From the NCBI GenBank assembly GCA_001468865.1, contig LDIY01000002.1, positions 1 through 52,223 of the forward strand: 52,223 nucleotides of DNA, written 5' to 3'. Of this stretch, positions 33,147 through 42,155 are shown one piece after another. A program made the position numbers and the translations under genes. The DNA is from a candidate division TM6 bacterium SOIL31 (lineage in GTDB: Bacteria; Babelota; Babeliae; Babelales; Vermiphilaceae). Numbering within the stretch: the first letter of the stretch is position 1; every line of letters starts with the position of its first letter. The notes under the pieces are model-generated. The model made no database searches and was not told where the DNA came from. It was given only the letters and a program-made list of their open reading frames with translations.

Positions 33147-34157
33147 TTATTTTGTTAATTGGACATGGGTGAGATATATGCTACCCAAAAGTGCTGCTAT
33201 TCCACCGAAAACAGCAATCTTGTGCCTTAAAAGTATCGCTTGTATTTCTTCAGTCTTACGCTCTTTACACGCCTTCAAAAATGATTGCAATTCTTCTGTA
33301 GCATACTCATAAAATGTTGGATGAAATCCTGGCAAGCGTTGACCTTGATACATTGCAGTTAGTTTGGCTTTAACGTTCGGCGCTTCTATTTCCGCTATGC
33401 CCGCCACAAAAACTTCTAACTTGGGAAGATCTTTTTCTACCTGTAGGATTGTTACATAATTCGCTACGTACCAAAAATGTTCTACAGATATAGGACAAGG
33501 ATCTGTCATCGTACCGCCCGGTGTTGCTATTTTACTCCCCCATATGGATTGTGCTTCTTGTAATGGCAGCGTAAAAAACCTGCCCATCGATGTTATATAA
33601 GTCAATTTTTTATTCCGCTTCTCTTCATGTGGCACGATGCTACCTAGTTTAAGAATAGGTAACGTTAGTAAACCCAGCGAGTGCTTTTCTTGATATAACT
33701 GTTGTACCAGATTTTGAAATCGTTGCAGGGTACACATCCTATCTTGCTCTTGTGATAAACGTTGCCCCCATTGTACCATTCCTTGCTTGGCACCAGAAAC
33801 TCCCTTGTTGATATCAGCACGTATTTTGATATATTCTCCCACAAGCTTAAGCGACTGCTCGCTTTCGTTTGGAAGTTTACCCTTTCCTTGGGCTATTGTG
33901 GATTGAAATAAAGCAATTTGCTGGGCAATAGCAAAGGGAATTTGGATGTAATGATCGTACTCAGAATTACCAGTCATAATAGAAAATAAAGTTCCATCAT
34001 GATGCGGTCCACCTACCTTTTTGACATCAACTCGTGGTGTTTGATAGGGAGCAAATGAAGCCTCATAATCGCCGCCCCTACGCGAACCTTCTTTATGCGA
34101 ACATAAACTATTTGATACCACCGCAAGTAATGCTATGCACAATACCATTTTTTTCAT
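33147..34157 (-). CDS. Unknown exported protein with C-terminal membrane anchor
   Basis: The 336-residue protein has a signal peptide (KKMVLCIALLAVVSNSLCS), a Gly/Arg-rich start of the mature part, a mostly helical central domain and one C-terminal membrane helix (IAVFGGIAALLGSIYLTHV). The architecture resembles that of the gene at 31041 and of 18400. It lies just downstream of grpE (24 bases), so it may be co-transcribed with it, but there is no functional link that I can see. Family not recognised. Confidence 0.55.
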   Translation of the reverse strand: MKKMVLCIALLAVVSNSLCSHKEGSRRGGDYEASFAPYQTPRVDVKKVGGPHHDGTLFSIMTGNSEYDHYIQIPFAIAQQIALFQSTIAQGKGKLPNESEQSLKLVGEYIKIRADINKGVSGAKQGMVQWGQRLSQEQDRMCTLQRFQNLVQQLYQEKHSLGLLTLPILKLGSIVPHEEKRNKKLTYITSMGRFFTLPLQEAQSIWGSKIATPGGTMTDPCPISVEHFWYVANYVTILQVEKDLPKLEVFVAGIAEIEAPNVKAKLTAMYQGQRLPGFHPTFYEYATEELQSFLKACKERKTEEIQAILLRHKIAVFGGIAALLGSIYLTHVQLTK

Positions 34158-34181
34158 TTTTTACCTTTTTGGATGAACAAC

Positions 34182-34733
34182 TTACTTTGCAACGCTGACT
34201 GTTGCAGGACGAATAACTTTATCATTCATGGTGTAGCCTTTTTGCAACACTTGCACAATTTGACCTGATTGGTGTTGATCAGATTCAACTGACATCAAAC
34301 CTTCATGATATTTAGGATTAAACACAGAAAAATCAGTAATTGGCTGAACACCATACTTTGCAAACAATTTCTCAAGTGACTGATATATCATCTCAAAACC
34401 TGCAAGCCATGCAATGCCCTCAGCTGATTCACGTTTTTTTTCTTGTTCAAGCGCGCGTTCAAAATTATCCGCTATAGCAAGTAGGTCTAACACAATACGC
34501 TTTTGCGCTTCATGTGCCCAATCTGCGCGTTCAGAATTGACGCGTTTTTTATAATTTTCAAAATCTGCCGTTAAGGTAAGATATTTCTCAGCCCATTCAC
34601 CAATATGCGCTTCTGCTTTTTCTAAAGCTTCTTTATCGCTCATTGCTGGTTCATTAGAACCACTATTTTCTTCCTGAGCATCATTTCCGCCACCAAATCC
34701 GAAAAATTTCTTAAATTTATCATTGTCATTCAT
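34182..34733 (-). CDS. grpE: Nucleotide exchange factor GrpE
   Basis: The 183-residue protein has a low-complexity acidic/glycine N terminus, a long coiled-coil (KALEKAEAHIGEWAEKYLTL type), FENYKKRVNSER, and the C-terminal beta domain with FNPKYHEGLMSV and VLQKGYTMNDKVIRPATVSV, all hallmarks of GrpE. It releases ADP from DnaK and acts as a thermosensor in the Hsp70 cycle. dnaK, dnaJ and hrcA are not adjacent here. A 7-3-7 palindrome lies upstream at 34782. It is divergent from the outer-membrane barrel gene. Confidence 0.95.
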   Translation of the reverse strand: MNDNDKFKKFFGFGGGNDAQEENSGSNEPAMSDKEALEKAEAHIGEWAEKYLTLTADFENYKKRVNSERADWAHEAQKRIVLDLLAIADNFERALEQEKKRESAEGIAWLAGFEMIYQSLEKLFAKYGVQPITDFSVFNPKYHEGLMSVESDQHQSGQIVQVLQKGYTMNDKVIRPATVSVAK

Positions 34734-34781
34734 AATAAAAAATCCCCCTTAATCAATACATTCTTAAAAAATAACTCTTGT

Positions 34782-34798
34782 ATTTGATTATATCAAAT
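34782..34798. promoter_or_regulatory. 17-base palindrome in the grpE/barrel divergent region
   Basis: ATTTGAT, a three-base centre and ATCAAAT form a perfect inverted repeat. On the minus strand it includes TATAAT, so a bound protein could cover a grpE promoter. It is not the CIRCE element, which has longer arms (9 bases) and a different sequence. Confidence 0.4.
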
Positions 34799-34881
34799 CT
34801 TCAGGATGGAGCAATGGGTCTTAAAAAAAGATCCCTTTTATGATAGGGTTTTAATAACCAACGTTAGAAAGATTTAAATAT

Positions 34882-36144
34882 ATGAAATATAAAATTATTT
34901 TCCTCATAGGTGCCTTAACCGGCTTGGATACCACCCAAGCCTTAGATAACCCCCATTTTTACCGCGCCACCAACATGTTCCTGGAACCTCGGTTGGAACG
35001 TGATTATCTGAGCACCTTTGGAGCAACACTCGGGGGCGGATCAACGCATAAAGGTCGATCAGCCAACAATTCGATTGTACCTTTGTTTGATATCTATGGC
35101 ACCCAAACGCTTCAAGACTTGAATGTGAACACTTCATTCACCAACCCCGATAATCCCTATAATCAGCTGCTGAACGAGCTTGCAGCTTTGCCACAACGCG
35201 CCAATTTTGCTACCGTTTCAATCAGTGGACGTTTTAATATTATAGAAGCCAATCTCTCTTTTGCACAAAACTTATCTAAAGGTTTATTTTTATTCTTCCA
35301 TCTACCAGTACGCCGCCTACAGATCAGCGATATCGCGTTTATCGATCTTTCGCCTGATGATACCGTCTTTCCCAATAAAAACACCCCTGTCTGGCAGGAA
35401 GTATTTCAAAATATCTATCCATTGCTTGCAAACTATCAGCTCAACGCATGCCCTACCACCAGCACGGGGATCGGTGATTTAAGTTCATGGGTTGGATGGA
35501 CGCATAACTATCAAGAGACCAAAATACTCGATTTTATTGATTATACCTTCATGACAGGCTTTTTGGCTCCTACGGGTAAAAAACGGAATGAACATAAGCT
35601 TTTTTCATTGCCTACCGGCTACAACGGCCATTGGGGATTTCCTTTGTGTCTCATGGCATCAATAGGATTTTATGAATGGGTAACCATTGGAGGATATGTT
35701 AATTCTCTCTTTTTCTTGAATAAAGAACGCACCATGCGGATAAAAACAGATTGTGCACAAAATGGTATTATTAAACTTGCATGCGCGCAGGTTTCCGATC
35801 ATCGTGGACCATTGATCAATACCGGTTGTTATTTCAAAGCAGATCATGTGGGACATGGCGTTTCAGTAACTGCTGCATATTCATTCGCATCGCAACAAAA
35901 AAGTCGCTTAACACTCTGCAATCCCATTCTTTTTGATAATGCTATTGCTAATAGCGATTCTACCCTTGCAGGCTGGAATATGCATACACTTAACTTTTCA
36001 GCCGAATACGATTTTGCTCGAGCAGATTCTGCGGTAGGCAATCGTATTGGTCTTTTTTATAATCTTCAAATTGCAGGTAAACGGGTGTTTGATACCAATG
36101 TTGTTGGCGGTACTTACGGTATCGATATCTCATGGGATATATAG
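34882..36144 (+). CDS. Putative outer-membrane beta-barrel protein, second copy
   Basis: The 420-residue protein has a signal peptide (KYKIIFLIGALTGLDTTQA) and then glycine-, aromatic- and asparagine-rich sequence with alternating polar and hydrophobic residues, many of which could form amphipathic strands. It ends GTYGIDISWDI. The final residues and length suit a barrel of 14-18 strands. Overall character is like the barrel at 4981, though similarity is not strong enough to call a recent duplicate. Its last 31 bases overlap the 3' end of the convergent gene at 36114. Confidence 0.6.
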   Translation: MKYKIIFLIGALTGLDTTQALDNPHFYRATNMFLEPRLERDYLSTFGATLGGGSTHKGRSANNSIVPLFDIYGTQTLQDLNVNTSFTNPDNPYNQLLNELAALPQRANFATVSISGRFNIIEANLSFAQNLSKGLFLFFHLPVRRLQISDIAFIDLSPDDTVFPNKNTPVWQEVFQNIYPLLANYQLNACPTTSTGIGDLSSWVGWTHNYQETKILDFIDYTFMTGFLAPTGKKRNEHKLFSLPTGYNGHWGFPLCLMASIGFYEWVTIGGYVNSLFFLNKERTMRIKTDCAQNGIIKLACAQVSDHRGPLINTGCYFKADHVGHGVSVTAAYSFASQQKSRLTLCNPILFDNAIANSDSTLAGWNMHTLNFSAEYDFARADSAVGNRIGLFYNLQIAGKRVFDTNVVGGTYGIDISWDI

Positions 36145-36572
36145 ACAAGCATATCATTCATACACTCAATTAAGTCATGTGTTTGTACAGTGTGGGCAAT
36201 CGTTCTCACCAATCCTTGAATCCTATTAACCACTATTTTCAAGTAATCAATATCTTCTGCAAGAACCACATCACCACTTTGTATCATGCGATTAATGGCA
36301 AACTGTGCCAATGCTAATTTGCTCAGCATAGCGTCCAAAGGCACTACGCTATCATTTTCATATGACTGTACCAGAACTTGCCAGACATACATCAAAGATT
36401 CAAGACCTTTTTGATAGTATGAAACAGGAAAAAGATGATCAAAAGATAAAGCGATTGATGAATTTAAAGGGGCCTCCGTGCAAAATGCAATGGAGCATGG
36501 GGTAAAAGAGATCAACAGTAAAAAAACAAGCAAAACACGCGTACAATAACTATTTTTTGATTTTTTTTCCAT
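36114..36572 (-). CDS. Small unknown secreted protein
   Basis: The best start is the ATG at 36572, with GGGGGAG about 7 bases upstream; this gives 152 residues. A signal peptide (RVLLVFLLLISFTPCSIAF) is followed by a helical domain with few charged motifs (LDAMLSKLALAQFAINRM, LKIVVNRIQGLVRTIAHTV). The C-terminal 10 codons lie antisense to the end of the barrel gene. No family recognised. Confidence 0.5.
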   Translation of the reverse strand: MEKKSKNSYCTRVLLVFLLLISFTPCSIAFCTEAPLNSSIALSFDHLFPVSYYQKGLESLMYVWQVLVQSYENDSVVPLDAMLSKLALAQFAINRMIQSGDVVLAEDIDYLKIVVNRIQGLVRTIAHTVQTHDLIECMNDMLVYISHEISIP

Positions 36573-36673
36573 CTTCATCTCCCCCTTTCTATTCCTACTA
36601 CTTTCACTATCGCAGAAAGCAATGAATAGAGTCAATGGATATTCAGATAGAATTTAATTCAGCAAATAAAGAA

Positions 36674-36693
36674 CCCCGCTTTTTACAGCGGGG
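36674..36693 (-). terminator. Hairpin downstream of ssb
   Basis: CCCCGCT pairs with AGCGGGG (7 bp) around a six-base loop 28 bases after the ssb stop. On the minus strand it is followed by only a broken T-run, so it may be a weak terminator. Confidence 0.6.
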
Positions 36694-36720
36694 AAAAATA
36701 GAGAGCACAATATTGTATTT

Positions 36721-37311
36721 TTAAAAAGGCAACTGATCTTCAAAAGGAGGTTCGTCTTGAAAATCAATTTCTCCTGTTGCAGGAGCAGATTCTTCTTTTT
36801 TAGCTTTTGCAGTTTTAACACGCGTTTGCGCTTTTTCTAACTGTGCAAGTAAATCGCGTTCAACCGGATTATTTGGATTAAGTTGCACACCAGCAGATGA
36901 AGAAGAGGAAGAAGGAAAATCAGCTGCTGAAGATTGTTCAAATGAATTTTCAGCAGAAAGATTTTCAGATGCTGCACCATTTGATCCCAAGAATTTCACG
37001 TTTTCTGCAACAATAGAATGCTTGCTACGTTTTTGACCTGATTGATCATCCCACGAATCATATTTTAAGCGGCCTTCAATCAAAACAGCACGTCCTTTTT
37101 GCAAATATTGGCGACAACTTTCTGCTTGCGCGCCCCACACATCAACATCGATATAGCACACTTCTTGTACCATGCTGCCAGATTGTTTGTTTTTAAATTG
37201 ACGATTTGTTGCTAAACCTAAACGGCACACTCCTTGTCCAGAAGCAAGGCTACGATATTCAGGATCTCTCGTGAGATTACCAATTATAATTACGCGATTA
37301 AACGATGCCAT
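36721..37311 (-). CDS. ssb: Single-stranded DNA-binding protein
   Basis: The 196-residue protein begins MASFNRVIIIGNLTRDPEYR, the typical SSB OB-fold start, with conserved aromatic and basic residues (VDVWGAQAESCRQYLQKG). A Ser/Asn/Gln-rich linker follows. It ends in EPPFEDQLPF, the acidic tip that binds partner replication and repair proteins. AAAGG lies before the ATG. It protects single-stranded DNA in the cytoplasm. A hairpin follows at 36674. Confidence 0.96.
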   Translation of the reverse strand: MASFNRVIIIGNLTRDPEYRSLASGQGVCRLGLATNRQFKNKQSGSMVQEVCYIDVDVWGAQAESCRQYLQKGRAVLIEGRLKYDSWDDQSGQKRSKHSIVAENVKFLGSNGAASENLSAENSFEQSSAADFPSSSSSSAGVQLNPNNPVERDLLAQLEKAQTRVKTAKAKKEESAPATGEIDFQDEPPFEDQLPF

Positions 37312-37377
37312 GACCGACCTTTCACTAGATGAATAAAAATTTTTCTTTTTTTGATCATAGCAGAAAAATATCTTTTG

Positions 37378-38949
37378 CTAAGCGCTATTTTTCTGAATTA
37401 ATCCTAAAAAGGAATATTTTTTAAACATATCTTCAATGATCGCACGTTTTGCCGCAACATTATATTCGGGCGATTCAATGCGCTCAAGATCCGCTATAAA
37501 ATCGGCGCGCATATTTCTTTTGGCTGGCAATTCTTTCATGGCACGATTTTTTAACATGTAAATAAGATAAAGCATTTTTCCATATTGCTCATCATTGAGC
37601 GGTTGTGATGGATCAACCAATAAAGAATTAATATCAACTAACGCACGGCGCAATGGACCGTAATTTTTTTTTGTCATTTTTTGGTACGTAAGATAACTGC
37701 CTGCTGCAGCAAGAACTGCAGGCGCTATAAAAGCAATTTTGAGAACACCTGCAAGCTGTTTTTCGATACCTTCAAATTTCTTTTGCGCTTGATAAGTACC
37801 TTGTGCAGCAATAAGCTGTATCAAAAGAGACTTTGCTTCAGTTCCCTTTATTTTTTTTAAATTGTTGCTAAACAATTCATCCCCAAGCTCTTGAAATGAG
37901 CTTGTATTCCCCTTATTAATATCTGCAAGTATTTTTTGTTTATTCTCTACAGTGATGTCTGGATTGGCAAGGTAACCCGGTTCAGTTGAAAGAGTATCTA
38001 AAAATTTCTTAACGGAATTACGAGCAACATCAACATTTTGCTGCGATACTACAAGATCTTGCAACGTATCATTTTTATCTGCACCTACAAAAACATCTTT
38101 GATAACAACCTGTACCGGCTCGATAACATTTTCTTTAATCATCTCTCCGGTCGAAATAAAAGGAGCTTGCAGCTGTTCAAAGGTAAAATTTCTGTATCCA
38201 TAATTAAGTCCCATCAACACCAACCCGCCCTTAAACCAATTACGGGCAAGATACGATGGTATTTCTGTTTCAGTAATATCTGATAAAAGATCATTTTTAA
38301 ATTCAGTTACTTTTCCTAGCTTTGATTGCAACTGATATAAACGTGCAAGAAACGGCACATCACTCGTGCGCTGATATTTTACGGTGATACGTACTAACGC
38401 ATCAAGCAAGCTATCTACCCATTCATAACCTTTGGTATAATCAGTCAAGAAAACATCCTTGTATCCTTGAATAAACTTCAATCCGCATTCTGCAAGCTGC
38501 CCCAACAAAACATATAACTCTCCTTGATGACTTTTTAAGATATCAAGATTGTTCTCTATTTCATCATCTTGCTTGGGACCCGTGACCCATTTCATCGGAT
38601 TTTTGCTCACAAAATAGTTCCATGGATGATCTTTTTGATATTGCCAATATGCAATGCGACTATCAATTTCTGAAAGCGCGTGAAGTATTTGAATGCGTGC
38701 AGCATCATAAAGAACTTTAGCACTTTTAAGTATCGCATCGCTTTGGGCTTTTTCATACGTTGGCAGCACCACAGCATTTTGAGGAAATTCATTAATGATT
38801 CTGCCAATAGAAGCGGAGGCTTCAGCAAGATTTCTAATGATAACGGTAGGAGATTTTTTGATTACTCCACGCACTGACGCACCAAAAATTGTAGGCGCAC
38901 ACAAAAGAAAAAGAGTAACTATGATCGATCTTTTATTATATATCTTCAC
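37378..38949 (-). CDS. Unknown exported membrane protein, paralogue A (GTG start)
   Basis: The 523-residue protein starts at a GTG with AAGAGG 6 bases upstream. It has a signal-like segment (RSIIVTLFLLCAPTIFG), a long helical domain with QILHALSEIDSRIAYWQYQ and GELYVLLGQL, a hydrophobic segment near residue 230, a second one (IAFIAPAVLAAAGSYL) near 420, and a C-terminal helical domain (INSLLVDPSQPLNDEQYGKM). The same landmarks occur in the next gene upstream, at 39094. The two lie in tandem, 144 bases apart, with a terminator between them. Family not recognised. Confidence 0.65.
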   Translation of the reverse strand: MKIYNKRSIIVTLFLLCAPTIFGASVRGVIKKSPTVIIRNLAEASASIGRIINEFPQNAVVLPTYEKAQSDAILKSAKVLYDAARIQILHALSEIDSRIAYWQYQKDHPWNYFVSKNPMKWVTGPKQDDEIENNLDILKSHQGELYVLLGQLAECGLKFIQGYKDVFLTDYTKGYEWVDSLLDALVRITVKYQRTSDVPFLARLYQLQSKLGKVTEFKNDLLSDITETEIPSYLARNWFKGGLVLMGLNYGYRNFTFEQLQAPFISTGEMIKENVIEPVQVVIKDVFVGADKNDTLQDLVVSQQNVDVARNSVKKFLDTLSTEPGYLANPDITVENKQKILADINKGNTSSFQELGDELFSNNLKKIKGTEAKSLLIQLIAAQGTYQAQKKFEGIEKQLAGVLKIAFIAPAVLAAAGSYLTYQKMTKKNYGPLRRALVDINSLLVDPSQPLNDEQYGKMLYLIYMLKNRAMKELPAKRNMRADFIADLERIESPEYNVAAKRAIIEDMFKKYSFLGLIQKNSA

Positions 38950-39034
38950 AATATACCTCTTAATAACATTGTTTTTGTTTGCATCATAGCGTATTAATTT
39001 TATAACACGCTAGATTGTTGGGAAAAAATTAAAA

Positions 39035-39087
39035 ACCCTTTGATAAACATCACGCCGCTATATAAGCAGTGAGATCTATCAAAGGGT
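39035..39087 (-). terminator. Terminator after paralogue B
   Basis: An 11-bp perfect stem (ACCCTTTGATA with TATCAAAGGGT) surrounds a 31-base loop. On the minus strand the stem is followed by TTTTTAATTTTTT. The loop is longer than usual. Confidence 0.65.
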
Positions 39088-39093
39088 ATCTAT

Positions 39094-40992
39094 TTACGCA
39101 ATCGCAATGCGTCCTAAAAACGCATATTTATTGAACATATTTTCAACGATGCCGCGTTTAATGTGAGCAGAATATTGCTTCGATTCAAGCTTTGCAACAT
39201 CTGCTAAAAATTCATCCGTCATAGGATCTTTCAGATATGTTGCACGGTCTTTGAGTTTGCAGATCAGGTAAACTAATTTACCATAATCATGATCATCAAG
39301 ATTATTAGCGGCTTCAATCAAAAGAGAATTGATATCAGCAAGTCCAATACGTATTGATGAATAATCTCGCGTAGTAGCCCATCGATATGTTTTATACAAT
39401 CCATTACACCCAGTCAAACCAACAATAATTGTTGGTGTAAGAACTGCAACATTCAATATAAGGTTTACTTTTTTACAAGCAGAGGCCCATTCCTTATTGC
39501 CTTCCGCTAGAACAGCAAGAACTTCCTTAACAACCGGAATACCATAATTAACGATCAATTCAAAAACAATCTGAATAAGACTACTGCCATAGTGATATAT
39601 TTTGAGCTCAGCCAAAACAACTATAGCATCGACAATATCGTCCTCCCAGTAGAATTGCATTAAATCTTTGTCCATGCTGTAAAAAAAATCCTGAAACGGT
39701 GTAACGTCTCCAATTTTTTCCGCATTGATCATTTTATCACATTGGTCTTGCGTAAGTTTGCCCTCGGCGACCTTTTTTTTGAGCAAGGTAAGCATTCCTT
39801 TTTGCGTATTTGCTCGATCAACTTTCAAAAACTCTTTGAGCTCATTGCATGTTTTTTTATTAACACCTTCGTTAATTTCCAAATTTTCAATATCTTTCAT
39901 TAAGTCAGTTGCAGAGTCTCGTATAGTGGACTGCTCAGATTCACCAAAAATGGTATTCCATAAATCTTGACTCGGTTTAACCACCAACCCCGTCCAATTT
40001 TCCCGTAATAAAGCTAATTTATCGATGACGTGATTATTGATTAACAAACTATTATGGAGATAAAAATGTGCTGCGTATCCGGCCGTCATGCTGAGCACCG
40101 CATATTTTAACCAATGACGTATAAAATGATTTGGTTTTCGTGCGGCAGCAACTGAAGACAAGCAATCATTTTTAAAACTACTCACGCGTCGAACTTTTAA
40201 TTCCAACGTGGCAGCAATAGTATCAAATCGGCTCCCATCCGTATTATGCGGAAGTGAGGTTTTAAGATAAGATATCATTTCAAACAACCGTTCTATCCAG
40301 GTATAACAATCTTCATAGTTCAGACCGACTTCCGTAAATGAATGAACGTGTCCTGTTAGTGCACCAAGCAATGTATATAATTCCGTTTGTTTACGTTCAA
40401 GTCTGATCAGGTTATGAGCAATTTCTTTACTTTGTTCTTTGCCAAAAATCCATTTTGCAGGAGACTTGCTGAAGAAATATTTTAATTGATGATTTTGTTG
40501 ATAGCGCCAATACACCATAAGGGTATCGATTTCATGCAAGGCATTTAAAATTTGATTACGCATATCATTAAAAAAAACCTGCGTACAGGTTAATAAAAGA
40601 GCACTGCAGATTTGTTCGTATTTTTTATAGGCCTCTCCATCAACATGGGTATCTTGTTTCACCATTGTCTGATGTGCAGACCGAAGGCGAGAAAGAAGTG
40701 CCGCACTCGATAACTTTGAGTAATTCTTGAAAAGATATTGTAATTCTTTTTTATAGGATACATTCTCATCTGCAGTCCGCTGAACCATCTGATAAAAATG
40801 AGTGTCAGTATTTTTGATATAGCGAGCAACTGCCTGCTTAAATTCAAGAGAAGGTTTATAGGCAATAGGCTTACTGCGTATTTTGTCTACCCCATCTTGT
40901 GCAACCGTAAGAAAAACGTTTGCCTGGGCGGTGATTGCTGATAAAAACAGGCCAAAAACAGCTACTATATGCAAATTGGAGACTTTGTTCAC
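39094..40992 (-). CDS. Unknown exported membrane protein, paralogue B (GTG start)
   Basis: The 632-residue protein begins at GTG with AAGGA 7 bases upstream and a signal-like segment (LHIVAVFGLFLSAITAQA). It shares with paralogue A the segments QILNALHEIDTLMVYWRYQ, ELYTLLGAL, YGKLVYLICKLKDRA and a similar C-terminal end (VENMFNKYAFLGRI versus IEDMFKKYSFLGLI). It has an additional region of about 100 residues in the middle. Both have hydrophobic segments at corresponding places. Likely inner-membrane proteins facing the periplasm; function unknown. Confidence 0.65.
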   Translation of the reverse strand: MNKVSNLHIVAVFGLFLSAITAQANVFLTVAQDGVDKIRSKPIAYKPSLEFKQAVARYIKNTDTHFYQMVQRTADENVSYKKELQYLFKNYSKLSSAALLSRLRSAHQTMVKQDTHVDGEAYKKYEQICSALLLTCTQVFFNDMRNQILNALHEIDTLMVYWRYQQNHQLKYFFSKSPAKWIFGKEQSKEIAHNLIRLERKQTELYTLLGALTGHVHSFTEVGLNYEDCYTWIERLFEMISYLKTSLPHNTDGSRFDTIAATLELKVRRVSSFKNDCLSSVAAARKPNHFIRHWLKYAVLSMTAGYAAHFYLHNSLLINNHVIDKLALLRENWTGLVVKPSQDLWNTIFGESEQSTIRDSATDLMKDIENLEINEGVNKKTCNELKEFLKVDRANTQKGMLTLLKKKVAEGKLTQDQCDKMINAEKIGDVTPFQDFFYSMDKDLMQFYWEDDIVDAIVVLAELKIYHYGSSLIQIVFELIVNYGIPVVKEVLAVLAEGNKEWASACKKVNLILNVAVLTPTIIVGLTGCNGLYKTYRWATTRDYSSIRIGLADINSLLIEAANNLDDHDYGKLVYLICKLKDRATYLKDPMTDEFLADVAKLESKQYSAHIKRGIVENMFNKYAFLGRIAIA

Positions 40993-41070
40993 AACTTTTT
41001 CCTTTGAATAGATTACCGTCTATTTCATTATACCAGAAAATGCCGATACCCCCAACAGGCTTGCCCCAGC

Positions 41071-41117
41071 TAGCCCTACCGCTCATCCTGAGCCTGTCGA
41101 AGGACGGCGGGGACCCC
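41071..41117 (+). repeat. TAGCCC...GGGG-N-CCCC element with a nested CTCAGG-type repeat
   Basis: It begins TAGCCCTACCGC and ends GGGGACCCC (41109-41117). The middle (41083-41105) is an inverted, slightly changed copy of the CTTCGACAAGCTCAGG repeat found at 6624 and in dprA, so one repeat has inserted in the other. It lies downstream of the mnmA operon. Confidence 0.7.
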
Positions 41118-41141
41118 ATTTAAAGCAGAACGAACTCAATC

Positions 41142-41531
41142 TTAAGCAGCAGTAAGCTCATTAAGCTTCTGCAGCATCAGTTCTATCTTTTTGATGCTCT
41201 TTTCTATTTTTTCTTTAACTTTTAGCTTCTTAGCATATAAAGCTGTGCGCTCAGCTTTACTTACCCCCCCTTTTTCACCACATGCATAATTGTTCACTCG
41301 CGTTACCGCTGCTTGAGTAATGGTAAAGACTGCTTTTGAAAAATCAATCAAAACACCAGAAAGCTGCGTGCCACACATGATAAGATCGCCATCAAGTTCT
41401 ATACATTGCTGCTCAGAAACAGATTTTTTACTTTTAATTTCAGTTTTTGGCTTAATAAATTCCTGGCACACCGAATATGCCGCGCCAATGATAAAAGCTA
41501 TTACTAATAAACCACTATATCTTTTTTTCAT
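41142..41531 (-). CDS. Small unknown membrane protein
   Basis: The 129-residue protein has an N-terminal membrane or signal segment (YSGLLVIAFIIGAAYSV), a polar middle part with two or three cysteines, and a Lys/Glu-rich C-terminal coiled coil (KLKVKEKIEKSIKKIELMLQ). It lies 3 bases after pgsA, so it is probably part of the mnmA-pgsA operon. No family recognised. Confidence 0.55.
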   Translation of the reverse strand: MKKRYSGLLVIAFIIGAAYSVCQEFIKPKTEIKSKKSVSEQQCIELDGDLIMCGTQLSGVLIDFSKAVFTITQAAVTRVNNYACGEKGGVSKAERTALYAKKLKVKEKIEKSIKKIELMLQKLNELTAA

Positions 41532-41534
41532 TTT

Positions 41535-42155
41535 TTATTTCTTTTTTCCCGTAATCACGCGCCATCCCATGCGCGCATATTGTATAAATGATACTCCAAT
41601 AAAAAATATCATAACTCCAAGCATTACGTAATATGTCTTAATAGGCATCCAACAAAAAAAATAACAGGCGAACAACCACATAATAAAAATCATCTGAATG
41701 CACGTGGTAGTTTTTCCTAGCAAGGTAGGATGAACATCCAAATGACCGCGGAAATGGTAAATAAGAAGAGCACCTGCAATTTGCAGTGCTTCTTTACCCA
41801 CCACAAATAAAACAAAAAAACGCGGCACTGAAAACAATGGCGTGGAAACAAACGCAAGTGTAGAAAAACAAGAAAGTAATAATAATTTATCTGCTACTGG
41901 GTCAAGACATGCACCAAGAAATGTTTTTTCATTCAGCAAGCGCGCTAAAAATCCATCTATGAGATCCGTCATACATGCAAATACAAAGAAAAAAAAAGCA
42001 ATGCCCCAATAATGCTTCATCATAGCGCCGACAATAATAGGTACCACGATAATACGCGCGAGCGTAAAAAGCGTGGGAATAGTAATGCGCTTTTCTGCAT
42101 CAGGCAACCGATTAAAGATACGTAAAGTAAATCGAGAAAGGTTAATTTTACCCAC
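41535..42155 (-). CDS. pgsA: CDP-alcohol phosphatidyltransferase (PgsA-like)
   Basis: The 206-residue membrane enzyme contains the CDP-alcohol phosphotransferase motif DGx2ARx8Gx3Dx3D as DGFLARLLNEKTFLGACLDP plus VADK, with all acidic residues present. It probably makes phosphatidylglycerol phosphate; phosphatidylserine synthesis is less likely. I start at GTG 42155 because GGAGGA lies 4 bases upstream; the longer frame to 42362 is mnmA in another frame. The start overlaps the mnmA stop by eight bases, indicating translational coupling. Confidence 0.9.
   Translation of the reverse strand: MGKINLSRFTLRIFNRLPDAEKRITIPTLFTLARIIVVPIIVGAMMKHYWGIAFFFFVFACMTDLIDGFLARLLNEKTFLGACLDPVADKLLLLSCFSTLAFVSTPLFSVPRFFVLFVVGKEALQIAGALLIYHFRGHLDVHPTLLGKTTTCIQMIFIMWLFACYFFCWMPIKTYYVMLGVMIFFIGVSFIQYARMGWRVITGKKK

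Noticed and set aside
36114-36144. Antisense overlap of the barrel gene and the 36114 gene as a regulatory device
   Set aside because: A 31-base convergent overlap is common in compact genomes, and nothing else supports regulation.
41071-41117. Possible attachment site or insertion sequence end
   Set aside because: No integrase, transposase or flanking direct repeat was found; it fits the dispersed repeat families instead.
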